This document shows, in pieces, positions 1 to 10,997 of a DNA stretch of 64,000 bases (positions are counted from its first letter, which is position 1; each line of letters starts with the position of its first letter). The translations under genes and the position numbers were made by a program. This DNA is from Sarcocystis neurona (lineage: Eukaryota; Apicomplexa; Conoidasida; Eucoccidiorida; Sarcocystidae), in contig KL647289.1 of assembly GCA_000727475.1 (NCBI GenBank), forward strand, positions 8,668,154-8,732,153. Reading direction: 5' to 3'. The notes under the pieces are model-generated. The model saw nothing but the letters and a program-made list of their open reading frames with translations, was not told the DNA's origin and ran no database searches.

Positions 1-1
1 A

Positions 2-244
2 TCCTTCGCAAGTGTCCAGTACTATGTTGCCCGCATTCATGTCCGCGAAGTATTCCTTCGCGATAGACGGATGTCCAGAGAAACGTCGGAGTCGGTAAGG
101 ATGCAGTCTTTAGAAAGAAGAAGTATGGAATGGAACGACTTCACATTTTCTAAGAACAAACGTACGGGCATTCAGCCGTTAGGAGCGGAGAAGTCTGGGC
201 TAGTGCGATGGCCAGTGAACACGCAGAGATCCTATCCTACATAG
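2..244 (+). CDS. possible partial coding frame at left window edge
   Basis: One forward frame is open from base 2 to a TAG at 242-244, about 80 codons with no start codon needed. Its early part reads like ordinary protein (aromatic, Arg and Val residues mixed, no homopolymer runs). It could be the end of a gene entering from the left, or an exon ending at a good donor-like site (TCG|GTAAGG) at position 95, after which the open frame would be intronic. I do not recognise the product. The call is weak because only a fragment is visible. Confidence 0.2.
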   Translation, partial: SFASVQYYVARIHVREVFLRDRRMSRETSESVRMQSLERRSMEWNDFTFSKNKRTGIQPLGAEKSGLVRWPVNTQRSYPT

Positions 245-2565
245 GCCCAGGGAGAGAGAAGGTAAATCCCCCTTCGCTTGTCTCTTCACAAAATCTGTAC
301 TACACAATTGTACATACCCGTGCGCAGCTTCGTGTGCAAGCGAATATCCCCGTACACCCAAATTACCCGAAGGTGGCACACCCGAGTCTCATGTATGTCC
401 CCTACGTATACACCGACAGATATATGTGTATACATAGACAGACACACCTAAACATATATATTTAAATATGTGTACGTATACTCGGAATCTCTGTACAGAT
501 GAAGGCACATAGAAAAAAAACTCTTACACGGTTAACGCGTTACTTGGCGTGTCGCTTGCGACCTGAACTGAGCTTGAGCGTACGGCTTGTGCGATTTGGA
601 AGGAGAAACCGAAGGTGGGGGGAGCAGAGGGAAGGAGAAGTGTAGGAAAGAAGTGGAAGATAAAGGCAGATTAGGGACCAATACGGGGAAGAACTGGTAC
701 GGAGAAGAAAAGACGAGGGAGTTTACGTGGGAAGAAGATGACGGTGTTTACCGACTCGCGGAGGAGAAAGACGCGAAGGCTCTCCTTCTCAGGAAAGCAG
801 CGACACAGGAAAATGGACAGTTGCGGCAAAGATGCAGGATATCCAGACAGACGAGACATAAACGAATGAACGGGAAGAGCAGAGCATGCGCCGCCAAGAG
901 ACTGGGCAACTCTTCCACCTTGCCAGGAATCACGGGAGCCGTCTTTAAGAAAGCCTGAGAGCTGAGAAATTGCCACGGCTCCAGAGTGCCTTCGAAAAAC
1001 TCGGAAAATAGACTTCCATATCAGGGGTCTGTCGATGACGACCACAAGGAAAACAGAGGGAAAGTTATGCATGCATTTGCTGTTTCCCATGCAAAAACGC
1101 GTGTACAGCCACACAATCACGGCCGCACCCAGCCATACAACTGCCACACACGTGTGATGAACACCGTTCCGGATTAAAAATGTTCTTGGAGGGCACAGCG
1201 AGCTGAAGTCGTGTCTTTTTCTTCACTGGACTTCTGTATGTGGAGCAAAGCGTCCGTATTCGTTCTTCTTCTCCCTTCAAAGGTACAGCCACGCGACTGC
1301 ATGTGCGGCGACTTGCATGGCTGGAGCTGGTCTGCAGGCCCTCAGCAACGACAAAAATATCGGGAAGATCTGGTGGTCTTCTTTTCCTGTCCTTACTCGT
1401 GTTAGCAAACACACATTTCTCTCGCGTCCTCTGCATTCCTCCCTTTTTTTTGTGTACCTCCGGAGTTTGTTGTAGTGTGGCTCACCGTCAGCACCTGTGT
1501 TCACGTCCACTGCACGCACGACCATGGACAGACAAGAGCCACTCACGTGTGTAAGACGGAAGAAGAAGGAGTTTCTCTTACTTCCCCGCCTTTTCGAGGT
1601 GGATCCATTTTCCCTGTAGGCTGCTGTCTTCGCAGTCTGCTTTCGTCACGTAATTTACCTGATGTTCAACTAGTTCACCCCTCTTTTTTTCACATTCACA
1701 CCGTTCATTTGTCACGGGTCTGTCTTTTTGTTTGCTGTTCTTCTCATTGCACGACGCCTTCTTCGCCGTCTCCCCCGGTCTCCCTGCCTTCTCCGTGGGT
1801 TCTTCTACGCGCCTTTTACGTCACAACCAGTCTTTCCCCGCGCAAGAACTCCCGTATTTATACGCTCGTCATTGCCCCTCTTCCTCCCTTCTGCGCGTTT
1901 CACTTTCGTCCCTCCAGTAATTTCGTCTGTCCGTTCTCCTCCGTTGTCTATTCGTCAAGCACATCGATCTAATCCGCTCACTGTTCCTCTTCGTCTGCTC
2001 CCCCTCTTTCGGCTTTTCCCTCCCTCGTGTCCTTTATCCTTCAATCTGCACGCTGTCGCTAGAGGACGGATACAAGATTTCCCAGCTGTGCAATAGACGT
2101 TCTTGTCGCGGTTCCGCCTCCCCCGATCCCCGACCTCACTCCACGGACGCCGCTCATGAAGACCGGATCACACGGATCAGGAAATGTTTACTAACGCGTC
2201 TAAATACGAAAAAAAACACGTCTTCGTGTCCTTCTTAACACATGCACATATATAATACGTGTGTGTGTATACCCAGACACTGGTGACACGCTCATGCGCA
2301 CGCACTAACACATCTACGCAAATAGCCACATATAAGACCAACCGGAAAAATTATATATGGATGTGTGTGTTCTACAGTCATTCTGTCTCTGTATCTCTCT
2401 GTCTCCTGACACATATATCTATGTTCGATCGTACAAGTGTATGGAAATGCTCACGTAATTTATTAGCAGGAGTGACGAGAACCTGTGTCGCCCCCTTAAA
2501 AAGGGGGAAGGCGTGAGATAGCTTCTGTAGAGTCGCAGTTGCTTTATCAACGAGGCTCGAATGCG

Positions 2566-2790
2566 TTGCTGCCAGGGCTGCTGTCCTGCTTGAGCTGGGG
2601 CTGCTGTGAAGAGTGCTGCTGTTGCTGCTGGTCCTGCTGCGGTGTGCCAGGGCTGCTCCAGTCGCCGCTACTGACGCTGCGGCTGCTTCTGCTGGCACTG
2701 CAGCTGATCCTGTTGGTGCTGCCGCTGCTACGTCTCTGGGCGGTGCTGCTGATGCTGCTCTCCGTAGATGCGGCCGTGTCTCCTGCATTT
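2566..2790. repeat. CTG/CAG trinucleotide-rich cluster
   Basis: The plus strand is a degenerate CTG tract with GCT/GTT variants. It reads as poly-Leu/Cys on one strand and Ala/Ser/Gln on the other. It lies outside any supported gene. Confidence 0.7.
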
Positions 2791-3132
2791 CAAAGGACGG
2801 CGAACGAAGAAAGGAGTGGCCGTGATTTGCAGGAGAAAACCGTTGTGGAAACGCTCTGTGTTTCTCTCCTCCATTTTGACGAGATGTCCTTCCCTTCTTC
2901 CATGTGGTAGCCGTGATTCCACAAGTGAGTGTCTATATGGACTTTATTTGGAGGGCCCGCGCCGATATACAGAACTTTCTAGTGTATCCCTATATGTAAA
3001 AATATACACGGAGGCATATACATATAGATACGTATGTGTACTGCTGTGCAGGTCTACACTGTACGCATGCATGCGCATACGTGGGTGGACAGTTGAAACT
3101 TCGTGGACACATATAGATATGTAATCTGTATA

Positions 3133-3250
3133 CGTAGATATATATGTATACGTATACATATATATATATGTATATGCGTCTCCTTCTCTCGTCTTCTAAG
3201 TCCCTATACGTGCACGTGCTTTATATATATATGTATATATATATATAGAT
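3133..3250. repeat. AT-rich TA/TGTA microsatellites
   Basis: Two closely spaced alternating TA tracts (about 3137-3175 and 3219-3249) are broken by TGTATAC steps, so each arm is nearly palindromic. The same type recurs across the window between genes and in introns. Confidence 0.7.
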
Positions 3251-3713
3251 AGAGAGCGACGATACTTATAGATTTGAAGGAGGGGGTAAGTGGAGAAGTT
3301 CGTTGTTCTCTGAAAGAACGTGTGAGATGCTTGATTACTTCTCGTTTTGAGAAAGGCAGTCGGTTGGACAACTTCGTGAGAAGAGGTGGACTCTGCAGAG
3401 TGGAGGCACAGCGTCTTTTCTCCTGAGAATAGTAGAAGAAGGAAGTCCTCAACACCTGCTAGAAAACAGGAGGAAAAGGCGACTTTTTACACTTGCGGCA
3501 TTCATCCGAAATCTACGGGTTCTCGCCAGCACACCAGACTGCTTCACCTGCCCCCGGTGTACGCTGGGCGCGCAGGAGTGGCAGCAGCAGCAGAACTGCC
3601 TGCTCATTTGCTGCTGATGCTGCTGCTGCCGATCCGGCTGCTTCTGCTGCTGTTGCCGCTAAAGCGGATTGACTGCCTTGCGTTCTCACTGCTGCGCTTT
3701 CCTTTTTTTTGCA

Positions 3714-4922
3714 ATGATGTCTGAATCGGCCGCAACAGCAGCGGTACGCGCCCTTTCTTCTTCTTCTTCTTCGGCTGCTGCTGCCGCTGCCTTCGGTGGA
3801 ATACAGACAGCTCTGGTGCGGCCTGAGGAAGCGGAGCGACCTGCTGCTGCTTCTGTGAGTGCCGGTGTTCCTGCTGCCGCTGGTACCGCTGCTACTGCCG
3901 CTCCTGCTGCTTGCGCGGCTGCTGCTGTTGCTGAGATAAGAGAAACGCTGCTGCTGCCGCGTGCCCAGGTGCTTCGCATAGTTAAAGCTGCGTTGCCGAT
4001 TGATACGCGTGTCGACAGACGTGCGGTGCAGGTTCTATCCCGGCTCGCAGCTCTCTTTCTCCTGGCCCTCAGCGACGCTGCTGCGGCATGTAGCGGCGGC
4101 AGCAAGAGCAGCAGCAGGAGGAGCAGCAAGAGGAAGATGTTGACGCCGCAGCACGTGCTTGCAGGGTTGCGGTCTCTCGGGTTCGCTGACGTGGCCGGAG
4201 AAATAGAGGCGCTTGCTGCTGCTTCTGAGAAGGCTGGGGAAGAGAAGGAGGCAGTCGAAGAAGAAGAAGAGAAAGAAGAAGCAACAGAAGAAGCAGCGCG
4301 GAAGGACGCCGTCCTCCTGCAGCAGCAGCAGCAACAGAGAAGGGACGCGCCACGGGGGCAAGACGAAGAAGCAGAAGATGATACGGGAGCCGAAGGAACA
4401 GAGGACGCGGAAATGCAAAGACAGGAAGAAGAAGAAGAAGAAGAAGAAGAAGAGAGCGACGCAGGAGAGGGGGACACAGCAGCAGCAGCAGTCCGTCCCG
4501 GCAACGGAAGAGAAGCAGAGAACGCAGCGGAGGCAGCAGCAACACTCGAAAAAGAAGACAATTTTCTGACGTGTGGTCTCTCTGCAGCAGCAAGAGGAGT
4601 TGATGTGTACGGTGCAGGGAGGACAGCAGGAGGGGACCACTTGCCCGCCCCTGCAACAGCAGAACCGAAGAGGGACGGGGGGATGGGTCACATGCTGGAG
4701 CAGCAGGAAGAGGAAATTCAGCAAGCCGCCGAGAGCCCAACACACGTCGACAGCGACGCAGCAGCAGCAGACGAAGAGGGAGGGAATAGAAAAAGGGGAA
4801 AGGAAAGAAAAGAGACGGGACCTGCCGAAGAAGAGGACGCATTTGAAGACGGCGAAGAGGAATTCTTCGAGGCCGCGATGGCAGTCGTAGAGGAAGAAAT
4901 ACAGAAAGTTCCAGCCACCTGA
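3714..4922 (+). CDS. histone-fold protein, POLE3/Dpb4-like, with low-complexity extensions
   Basis: The protein has 402 residues. Residues about 79-172 form a histone fold of the CBF/NF-Y type: LPRAQVLRIVKAALP, then VLSRLAALFLLALSDAA, then SKRKMLTPQHVLAGLRSLGF. The order and wording fit DNA polymerase epsilon subunit 3 (POLE3/CHRAC17, yeast Dpb4), which pairs with a second histone-fold subunit in replication and nucleosome-remodelling complexes. As in POLE3, a strongly acidic tail follows (Glu runs near residues 180-195 and 235-250). The family is usually 120-200 residues; the excess comes from an Ala/Ser-rich N-terminus of about 75 residues, a Ser/Arg insert in the fold and a Glu/Gln/Ala tail. 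The start is the first of two adjacent ATGs; the open frame extends upstream only to a TTG at 3669. No intron is needed. The main alternative is NC2-beta (Dr1), which shares the LPRA and SLGF signatures. Nuclear location is inferred. Confidence 0.8.
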   Translation: MMSESAATAAVRALSSSSSSAAAAAAFGGIQTALVRPEEAERPAAASVSAGVPAAAGTAATAAPAACAAAAVAEIRETLLLPRAQVLRIVKAALPIDTRVDRRAVQVLSRLAALFLLALSDAAAACSGGSKSSSRRSSKRKMLTPQHVLAGLRSLGFADVAGEIEALAAASEKAGEEKEAVEEEEEKEEATEEAARKDAVLLQQQQQQRRDAPRGQDEEAEDDTGAEGTEDAEMQRQEEEEEEEEEESDAGEGDTAAAAVRPGNGREAENAAEAAATLEKEDNFLTCGLSAAARGVDVYGAGRTAGGDHLPAPATAEPKRDGGMGHMLEQQEEEIQQAAESPTHVDSDAAAADEEGGNRKRGKERKETGPAEEEDAFEDGEEEFFEAAMAVVEEEIQKVPAT

Positions 4923-7900
4923 CGTCGCAATACGCGCGGATGCAGCAGTGCGTGTTTCTTCTCCTGAATGTGTATATGTAAACAAAGAAATATACTTGCA
5001 CGTTATATAGGAGTGTGTGTATACATGTATAAATATGTATACATGACCGTATTCATATATTTAAACTAGGTTACGGCTTGTTCATATGGGTATACATACA
5101 TGTGTACATACGTGTCCGCACACATGTGTGCATGCATCTACAGCTTAAATGTGTATATCGGTGATACGTAATACATTTCATATATACATATATGTGTTTG
5201 TAGACGTATACGGAAGTTATTGGTATAAGTGAATTACCGGACTCGCACCGATTTGACGGAAGAATGCGTGACACTCTTACCGCACACCGACGTTATATAC
5301 ATATATATGTGTACGTATATTTGAAGACATATATATATATATATGAATGTATTATTTGTTTAAGAGAATTATCGAACTCGAACGACTGATGAGAGAAGGC
5401 GTGTGGAGGAGTTACAGCGACTGTTCAGATCAGTAGTACAAGGCCCTACCGCGTCGTGGACAGCGATGGCTTGTGTACGCACAAGAAACGACTTGTTTAT
5501 ATGCGCCTGTATAAATATGTTGGCACGTTTTGATCCACATGCATCACAGACGCATCCGTCTGTGTGTGTGCGTGTGTGGAAGGGTATGCTGCAGTCGCCT
5601 GTCGGGAAGCATCGCACGCGGCGGCACGCAGGTGCAGCTGTCGAATGCGATATCCGGGTTTCTGCCTGCCCGTCGCTCCGCACGGAGACGTAGAAGTCAA
5701 TATGTATGTAGATACCTGTGGCTAGACCTACTTCTATACATATGTATGTTCATACCTGCAGGGATGTATACGTATATATATGTATATATATATATATATG
5801 TATATGTATATGTGCATATACTTACATGGGTGTGAGTGCACAAGTGAGTAGGCGAACGAGATGATGGCAGTATGTGAAAGTAGAGAGGGCTTTGATGGTT
5901 GGTGTTGAAGACGGCACACCGACTGACTCACCAAAGGCCAATACCATACACTCACACGCATGCAGGCATACACACATATATCCATATGTGAATCTATATA
6001 GGCGTCTGCCCGTGCGCGTTTCCGACTAAACGCAGAGACGCGCTCGTGTCTAGATGCCGCAAGATGGGGTGTGATACACGCTAGAAAATTCACGTGTATG
6101 TACGTGGAATCTGTGCACGAGTGGCGCCCCTATACGTATCCTGTGTTGGGGTCTCTGCGTGTGTTTCACTGCTGTGCTGTCCCTCTACGCAGGCGTACGT
6201 ACACGTAGATACGTGGAGCCAGACAAGGCAGATAAAGTTCGCGCAGAACTTGCTGCTGGTGTGCGACGAGCTTGGCAGCACGCACAAACGGAGACTTCCT
6301 GCGGCGGCCACATGTCAAATTCCACGCTCCGAATCACACAGCCAGCTGCATCACGTTACAGACAAAGACTGGCTAGGTGTGGAAGAACAGACACGTAGAT
6401 ACGTATGTCTATCGTCCCACGTATACGTGGACATACGCATATATATATATATATAAATGTCAACTGGATTCACCAGTCCGAGGAGGATCTCACGACTTTG
6501 TAAGCCTGTCAGAGCCACTGCACCCTTTGGAGTGAGGCATACTCTAACACGCCTGTTTACACATATATATAGAAAATATGTGTGTGTGTACAGCGTCACA
6601 ATATTGCCATCGTGCATTTATGACACCAGAGGCGAGCCCAGTTGTGTACGTGTACATATATACATATATATATATATATATCTGACGTATGTGCAAGATT
6701 TCGTGGCATCTACTGGGCGTGTATAAGGCTTCATGCACGATTGCGGATGCGTGGTCTTCCACATGGATTCTAGCCATCGATGCTCCTGAAGGCACGAAAA
6801 ATCTGTTTTGAGGGTGCACACGGTCGTGTGCACCTGTCCAAAATATACACACTTATACACGTGTGGAGTGCGCGCAGTCGAGACTCGCAAACGCGTAGAA
6901 TTCCACCATAGCAACCGCTGAAGTGAGGTTTCTTTATTCGCACAACTCCAACACACAACATGTTTGTAAGAACGACCTTCTCAAACTAGGTGAAAGCTTG
7001 CACAAGTGTATCTACACGGTCAAATGCAGCTTCACGTAAAGCGTGTGTTCAATCTGAAATATTTGTCAACAGACATATACACGTATACGTGGGTTTTTGA
7101 ATACGGAATAACATTCCGACCGCATTTTGAAAGCGTTTCTCTGCCGGGCGGCCACATACGACGCATACACTCAGCAATATGGTTCGCATAAAGCGGCGCC
7201 GAACAGAGTACACCCTGCGGTTTTCAATAGAGGGGATCGACGCGTGTCTAGAGAGAGCCAACGAGAGACAGGCAGGGGGGAGGATAACATACACACGTTT
7301 AAACGTATATACTTCTCCCTACCTTGCGCTAGCACAGCTTTTACTTAATGCGTTTACCTACATTATATTTCGGAGTAAGATACTAACGGGGCAAGCCAAG
7401 GCTCGTCCCACGGATTCCCTGCAGATGGGCAGAACAGCTTCTGGTTTACTGATTCTACATTACGTCGTCTGCAAACACCCACCCTGTACACACGTGTAGG
7501 TACGCAAACACACAAGAGTAGACGTCGCTCAAGCAGAAGCTTTGACCCCGTAAGTGCCTGTATGCTAGTATGGTGGTTTTAATTACTCGAGTAGAACCCA
7601 CTTTCTCAGAGCACACCTATACGATGTTACACAATCGGTAGGCGTCTTGTTTTCAAAAGCCCTCCCAGCCAGTGATAACAGCAACACTTCCGTAGAGCTC
7701 GTGAATTCTGCTATAACGTGGGTTGGACGAGCAACTGCGTGTAGTACTTGTCTCACAGCACATCCGCGATAGATAACAGCGGATCACGTAACAGCTGAAA
7801 GCGGCGGGGTTTTAGGGATACGCGTGCAGGAAGAAACTCTGACACCTTGACTACACCCTTCGTTTCATTAGTCGTTTGCCTTCTCGTCCTGCCTGTGCAC

Positions 7901-10900
7901 GCGTATGAACTAAGCTACGTGGCCCAGTGTCTTGCGGTCTTGTAAAATGTGCACGTAGATATATATATACATATGTATATATGCGTAAAGAAAGAGCAAC
8001 AGAACGGATGAGATTACAGGCAGGGACAGCGAGAAACAGGTTCAAACCTTAAGTTGAAATGCAACAATAAGAGGCAGGGTGGTATTTTTTTATGAGTGTA
8101 TATATGAGTATATGTATTCATTTATTTGTTGATCCGGGTATTTGGGTGAGTGGCCACTGCGTCACGTGTTTTTGCCGCCACTACTTACGAGTTGAAACTT
8201 ATGCCGTTGCAGAAACACTGTTACAACTGTCGATACACTTGTGTCCGATGCAGCGGAGGTTTACGTACTTGGTGGTAAAACAGTGTTTACCCGGCTCGAT
8301 CTCGCTGTCTACATTCTGCGAGTCCTGTGGGACGCGTTTTGTCACACTGCCGTTTGGCGTGACCTACGTTATATCAGAACCTCACTACACGACGGGGTGG
8401 CAGCGGTGTTCGCGCTGCTTGGGTAACCTAGACCCTGTCAGAACCATCGAAAAGATCCTCACGAAACTGTTTTTGCTCAGGCACTAGAGTAAAGTAGCCC
8501 ACTTTCATCTGCTGCCGCGGTCGACCCTACACGTCTTTTCGCTTCTCTTTTATTCACTTCTTGTCCACAACCACCATTCTCAGCTCGAGAAACATCCAGC
8601 TGTGCACTTTGTGTACCTCGCAGCTATCAGCGCTCAGACTGATACATTTTGAGTGCTCTGGGCTTAGCAGCACAGAGGTCAACACTGCGGATCTGAAATT
8701 TTTTGTCTTTCACTGGCGCTCGCCGATCTCCATCATGATCTGCAGCCTTCAACACTCTTACTGAATAAACAACTTTCGCTTACCCTTTTCGTATTGATGA
8801 TGTATTTCTTGCGCTACTTTATACAAGCTAGAGCAGCCCCAAGTGTCCCGTGACTTTTTTTTTGGTCTCCATCAGCCCAAGTACAGGGAGTTCCCTTGTA
8901 GCACCTTTTGCAACGTTTACGCGCCAGCGTGCATCCGGTTGTAGGTACCGCCTTTTTTCCGAAGAGACTACAGTTAACGGAATTGTGTGCGTTTTTTTCG
9001 TGCCGAGAGAAGGCGAGCACTTGCTGGCCGAAATGAGCTTGGGAGCAAGCTTCGTCACGGTACACTTTGTTTGGTAGTGTGCAGCACGTAGTGAGCAATG
9101 CAGCTGGTGATTGCGAATGAGCATCACCCCGTTCTACCGCCGCTGCTGCTGCTGTCGCTGCCTTTTCAGCACTAGGTACAATGATTCTTGTTTGTTGTAG
9201 CACACGTTGCAAACTACATCTGTACACCTTTCATAAGATGTAGTCCGAATGTATGTTTTTGTTTATCGTTCCCCCGTTTTCGGTTTCCGGTTCGCCTCCA
9301 AATTAAGAGGTTGAATAGATGTTTAAGTCAAGATTTGTTGTGATAGACGGAAAGAGACTTCTCCTTTTCGCGTGTTCTTTCAGCTTGCTCCAACGACTAC
9401 TAAGACCCTTGTGCTCTTTCGGCGCTTAAAGCACGTCCTCCTATTGCGCCCCTTGTCAGCACCCTCATGAACTGTGAAAGATATACGGTGTAAAGGTCGA
9501 TATGCGTAGACTTGCTCGACGCATTCAGAGTAAGGACGAAGCCTCCAACTTTCCAAGGGACGGCCAGATCAGTCAGGATCTGCGCTTGGAACGAGCTCTG
9601 AGCACGACATAATCAGCTGTGTACATATGTACATATACGTGTGGGCTCGTGTCTCATTATATTTTCATATATGGGTCTGTCTATGACCGCCACTCAGGAA
9701 ATCAGCTGCATATTTTTGTGGAAAACTGGTTTGTAGGTGACGATATTTTTTAGGTCTCTAGTCTCCTTTCTGTTGTAAGGGCACCAAGGAGTGCTCTGTT
9801 TTAAAAGACCTGGTCCACGCTCCGTCTCCTTCAGTGTCTTAACTCGGTTATCGTCGGATCAAGAACACATCGCAGGTTCTTGAGGGTAGATGACCGCATT
9901 GACTCGTCCTTCTATTCCTGCGTGTCTAAACAGTAAAGCAAAACGGCCTTCGTGGTTTGCCGTTATGTCTTTCGTAGTTTGCCCTACAGTGGTGGCACAC
10001 TTTAAAGTGGAAAGGGGTTGAATGCCGAAAAAGTGGAATTCAGTGTTCAGATGACGCAGCACCTAACTAATGCGCAGAGAGTTAATGAACGAGCCCCAAC
10101 TTGGTGATGGTGAGTAGAAAGTGGAAACGTTTTCTGTCCCGGCAGCTTTGCACGAGACGACCTGCAAACGGTGGTGTTCACAGGGACGTTCCAAAAAAAC
10201 GTCGTCTGTGATTGCTACGTAACACATAATGTACTTGCGAAACTCGCGGTTCGAGCATGCGGTTGCATACAGCATTCTACGTTTTCTTTCAGAGGCATTA
10301 CAACATGCTCTCCCTGAAACGGCTGGACACTAAATAGCTTTTTGAAGTGTGCAACAGCGTCTGTACGCGCATGATGCAGAGCCGCCTCTTGGATGAATCA
10401 CACCGACGTGACAAAGAGTTAGGCGCTGACTTTAATTCTTGTTGGGTGCCGTCACTTCCAGCACTCTCGGTACAAGTCTAAAGACTGACAAGGAGGAGCA
10501 ACACGAGAGTACAGGTGCTTTTCGGACTGCGGAGGAAGCCCTCCTCTTGACGACCGAGTCTCCTGCTCCGCAGAACGTCGTAGAAAGTGATTTTTACTCG
10601 AAGAACTCTCTCAGCTGACAGAGGTGAAAACGGAATGATATTGAATGTCCACACATGAGGAGAGACGCGTGGAGCGGCAGATACCGCCTCTTCACGAAAT
10701 TATTGGGTAGACGTCTACAGTTGTTAACCTACGATATTCCATCCTGCGTCGGTGACCTGCCCCCGAAGTTGCGACGTTAAAGGACCTCAAGCGCCACCTG
10801 AAGAATTTAGTATCCGCGTACTCATGCGTACAACTCTACAATATGTATCCCTGTACCTATCTTTTTATAGATTCAGGACCTACTGGTGCTGCTTACACTC

Positions 10901-10997
10901 GCGCAGTCCTCGTGCAGAAGTACCTGTGCATATCTTCCTGTGTGTGAAGAATTCGAACCTGCAAAAACTCACTCGTGTTCATGCACGCAAGCCCAAA
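4923..10997. other. intergenic region with microsatellites
   Basis: Six kilobases without a gene I can support. The first part (4950-7990) is rich in TA/TGTA and CA/TG microsatellites, with pure alternating TA stretches near 5290-5345, 5766-5822, 6436-6456, 6648-6682 and 7955-7985. The part from about 8000 to 10900 is more balanced in composition and has few repeats, so it could hide short exons. Most of the frames I examined there either start with GTG or show no recognisable domain. The 3' end is the probable promoter of the gene at 10998. Confidence 0.5.
8092..8487 (+). CDS. small hypothetical ORF with two CxxC pairs
   Basis: This 131-codon frame begins with ATG inside a TA-rich tract. 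Residues about 80-110 contain two Cys-x2-Cys pairs (FCESCG and RCSRC) about 30 residues apart, the spacing of a zinc ribbon. The first 15 residues are a translation of microsatellite DNA, so the true start, if any, is later or upstream through an intron. No family is recognised, and it may be a chance open frame. Confidence 0.15.
   Translation: MSVYMSICIHLFVDPGIWVSGHCVTCFCRHYLRVETYAVAETLLQLSIHLCPMQRRFTYLVVKQCLPGSISLSTFCESCGTRFVTLPFGVTYVISEPHYTTGWQRCSRCLGNLDPVRTIEKILTKLFLLRH

Larger units (their letters stand above)
245..3713. other. intergenic or 5' flanking region
   Basis: No convincing gene is seen. The stretch holds short TA/CA microsatellites (around 420-470, 2230-2420, 2990-3250), a pyrimidine-rich segment on the plus strand at about 1400-2060, and a CTG cluster at 2566-2790. 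Open frames here either lack an ATG (for example the frame beginning at 587 starts with TTG) or are cysteine/leucine-rich readings of CTG repeats. Its 3' end is the likely promoter and 5' leader of the histone-fold gene at 3714. Confidence 0.5.

Noticed and set aside
3669..3713. Longer N-terminus for the histone-fold protein
   Set aside because: The upstream codon is TTG, not ATG; the first ATG pair is at 3714-3719.
8020..8060. tRNA B-box-like GGTTCAAACC near 8039
   Set aside because: No A box at the right distance, and no cloverleaf could be drawn with the flanking bases.
10752..10997. 82-residue longer N-terminus for the 1388-residue protein
   Set aside because: It would start with GTG. 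The ATG at 10998 has a far better context and places the hydrophobic segment near the N-terminus. The in-frame ATG at 10824 remains a minor alternative.
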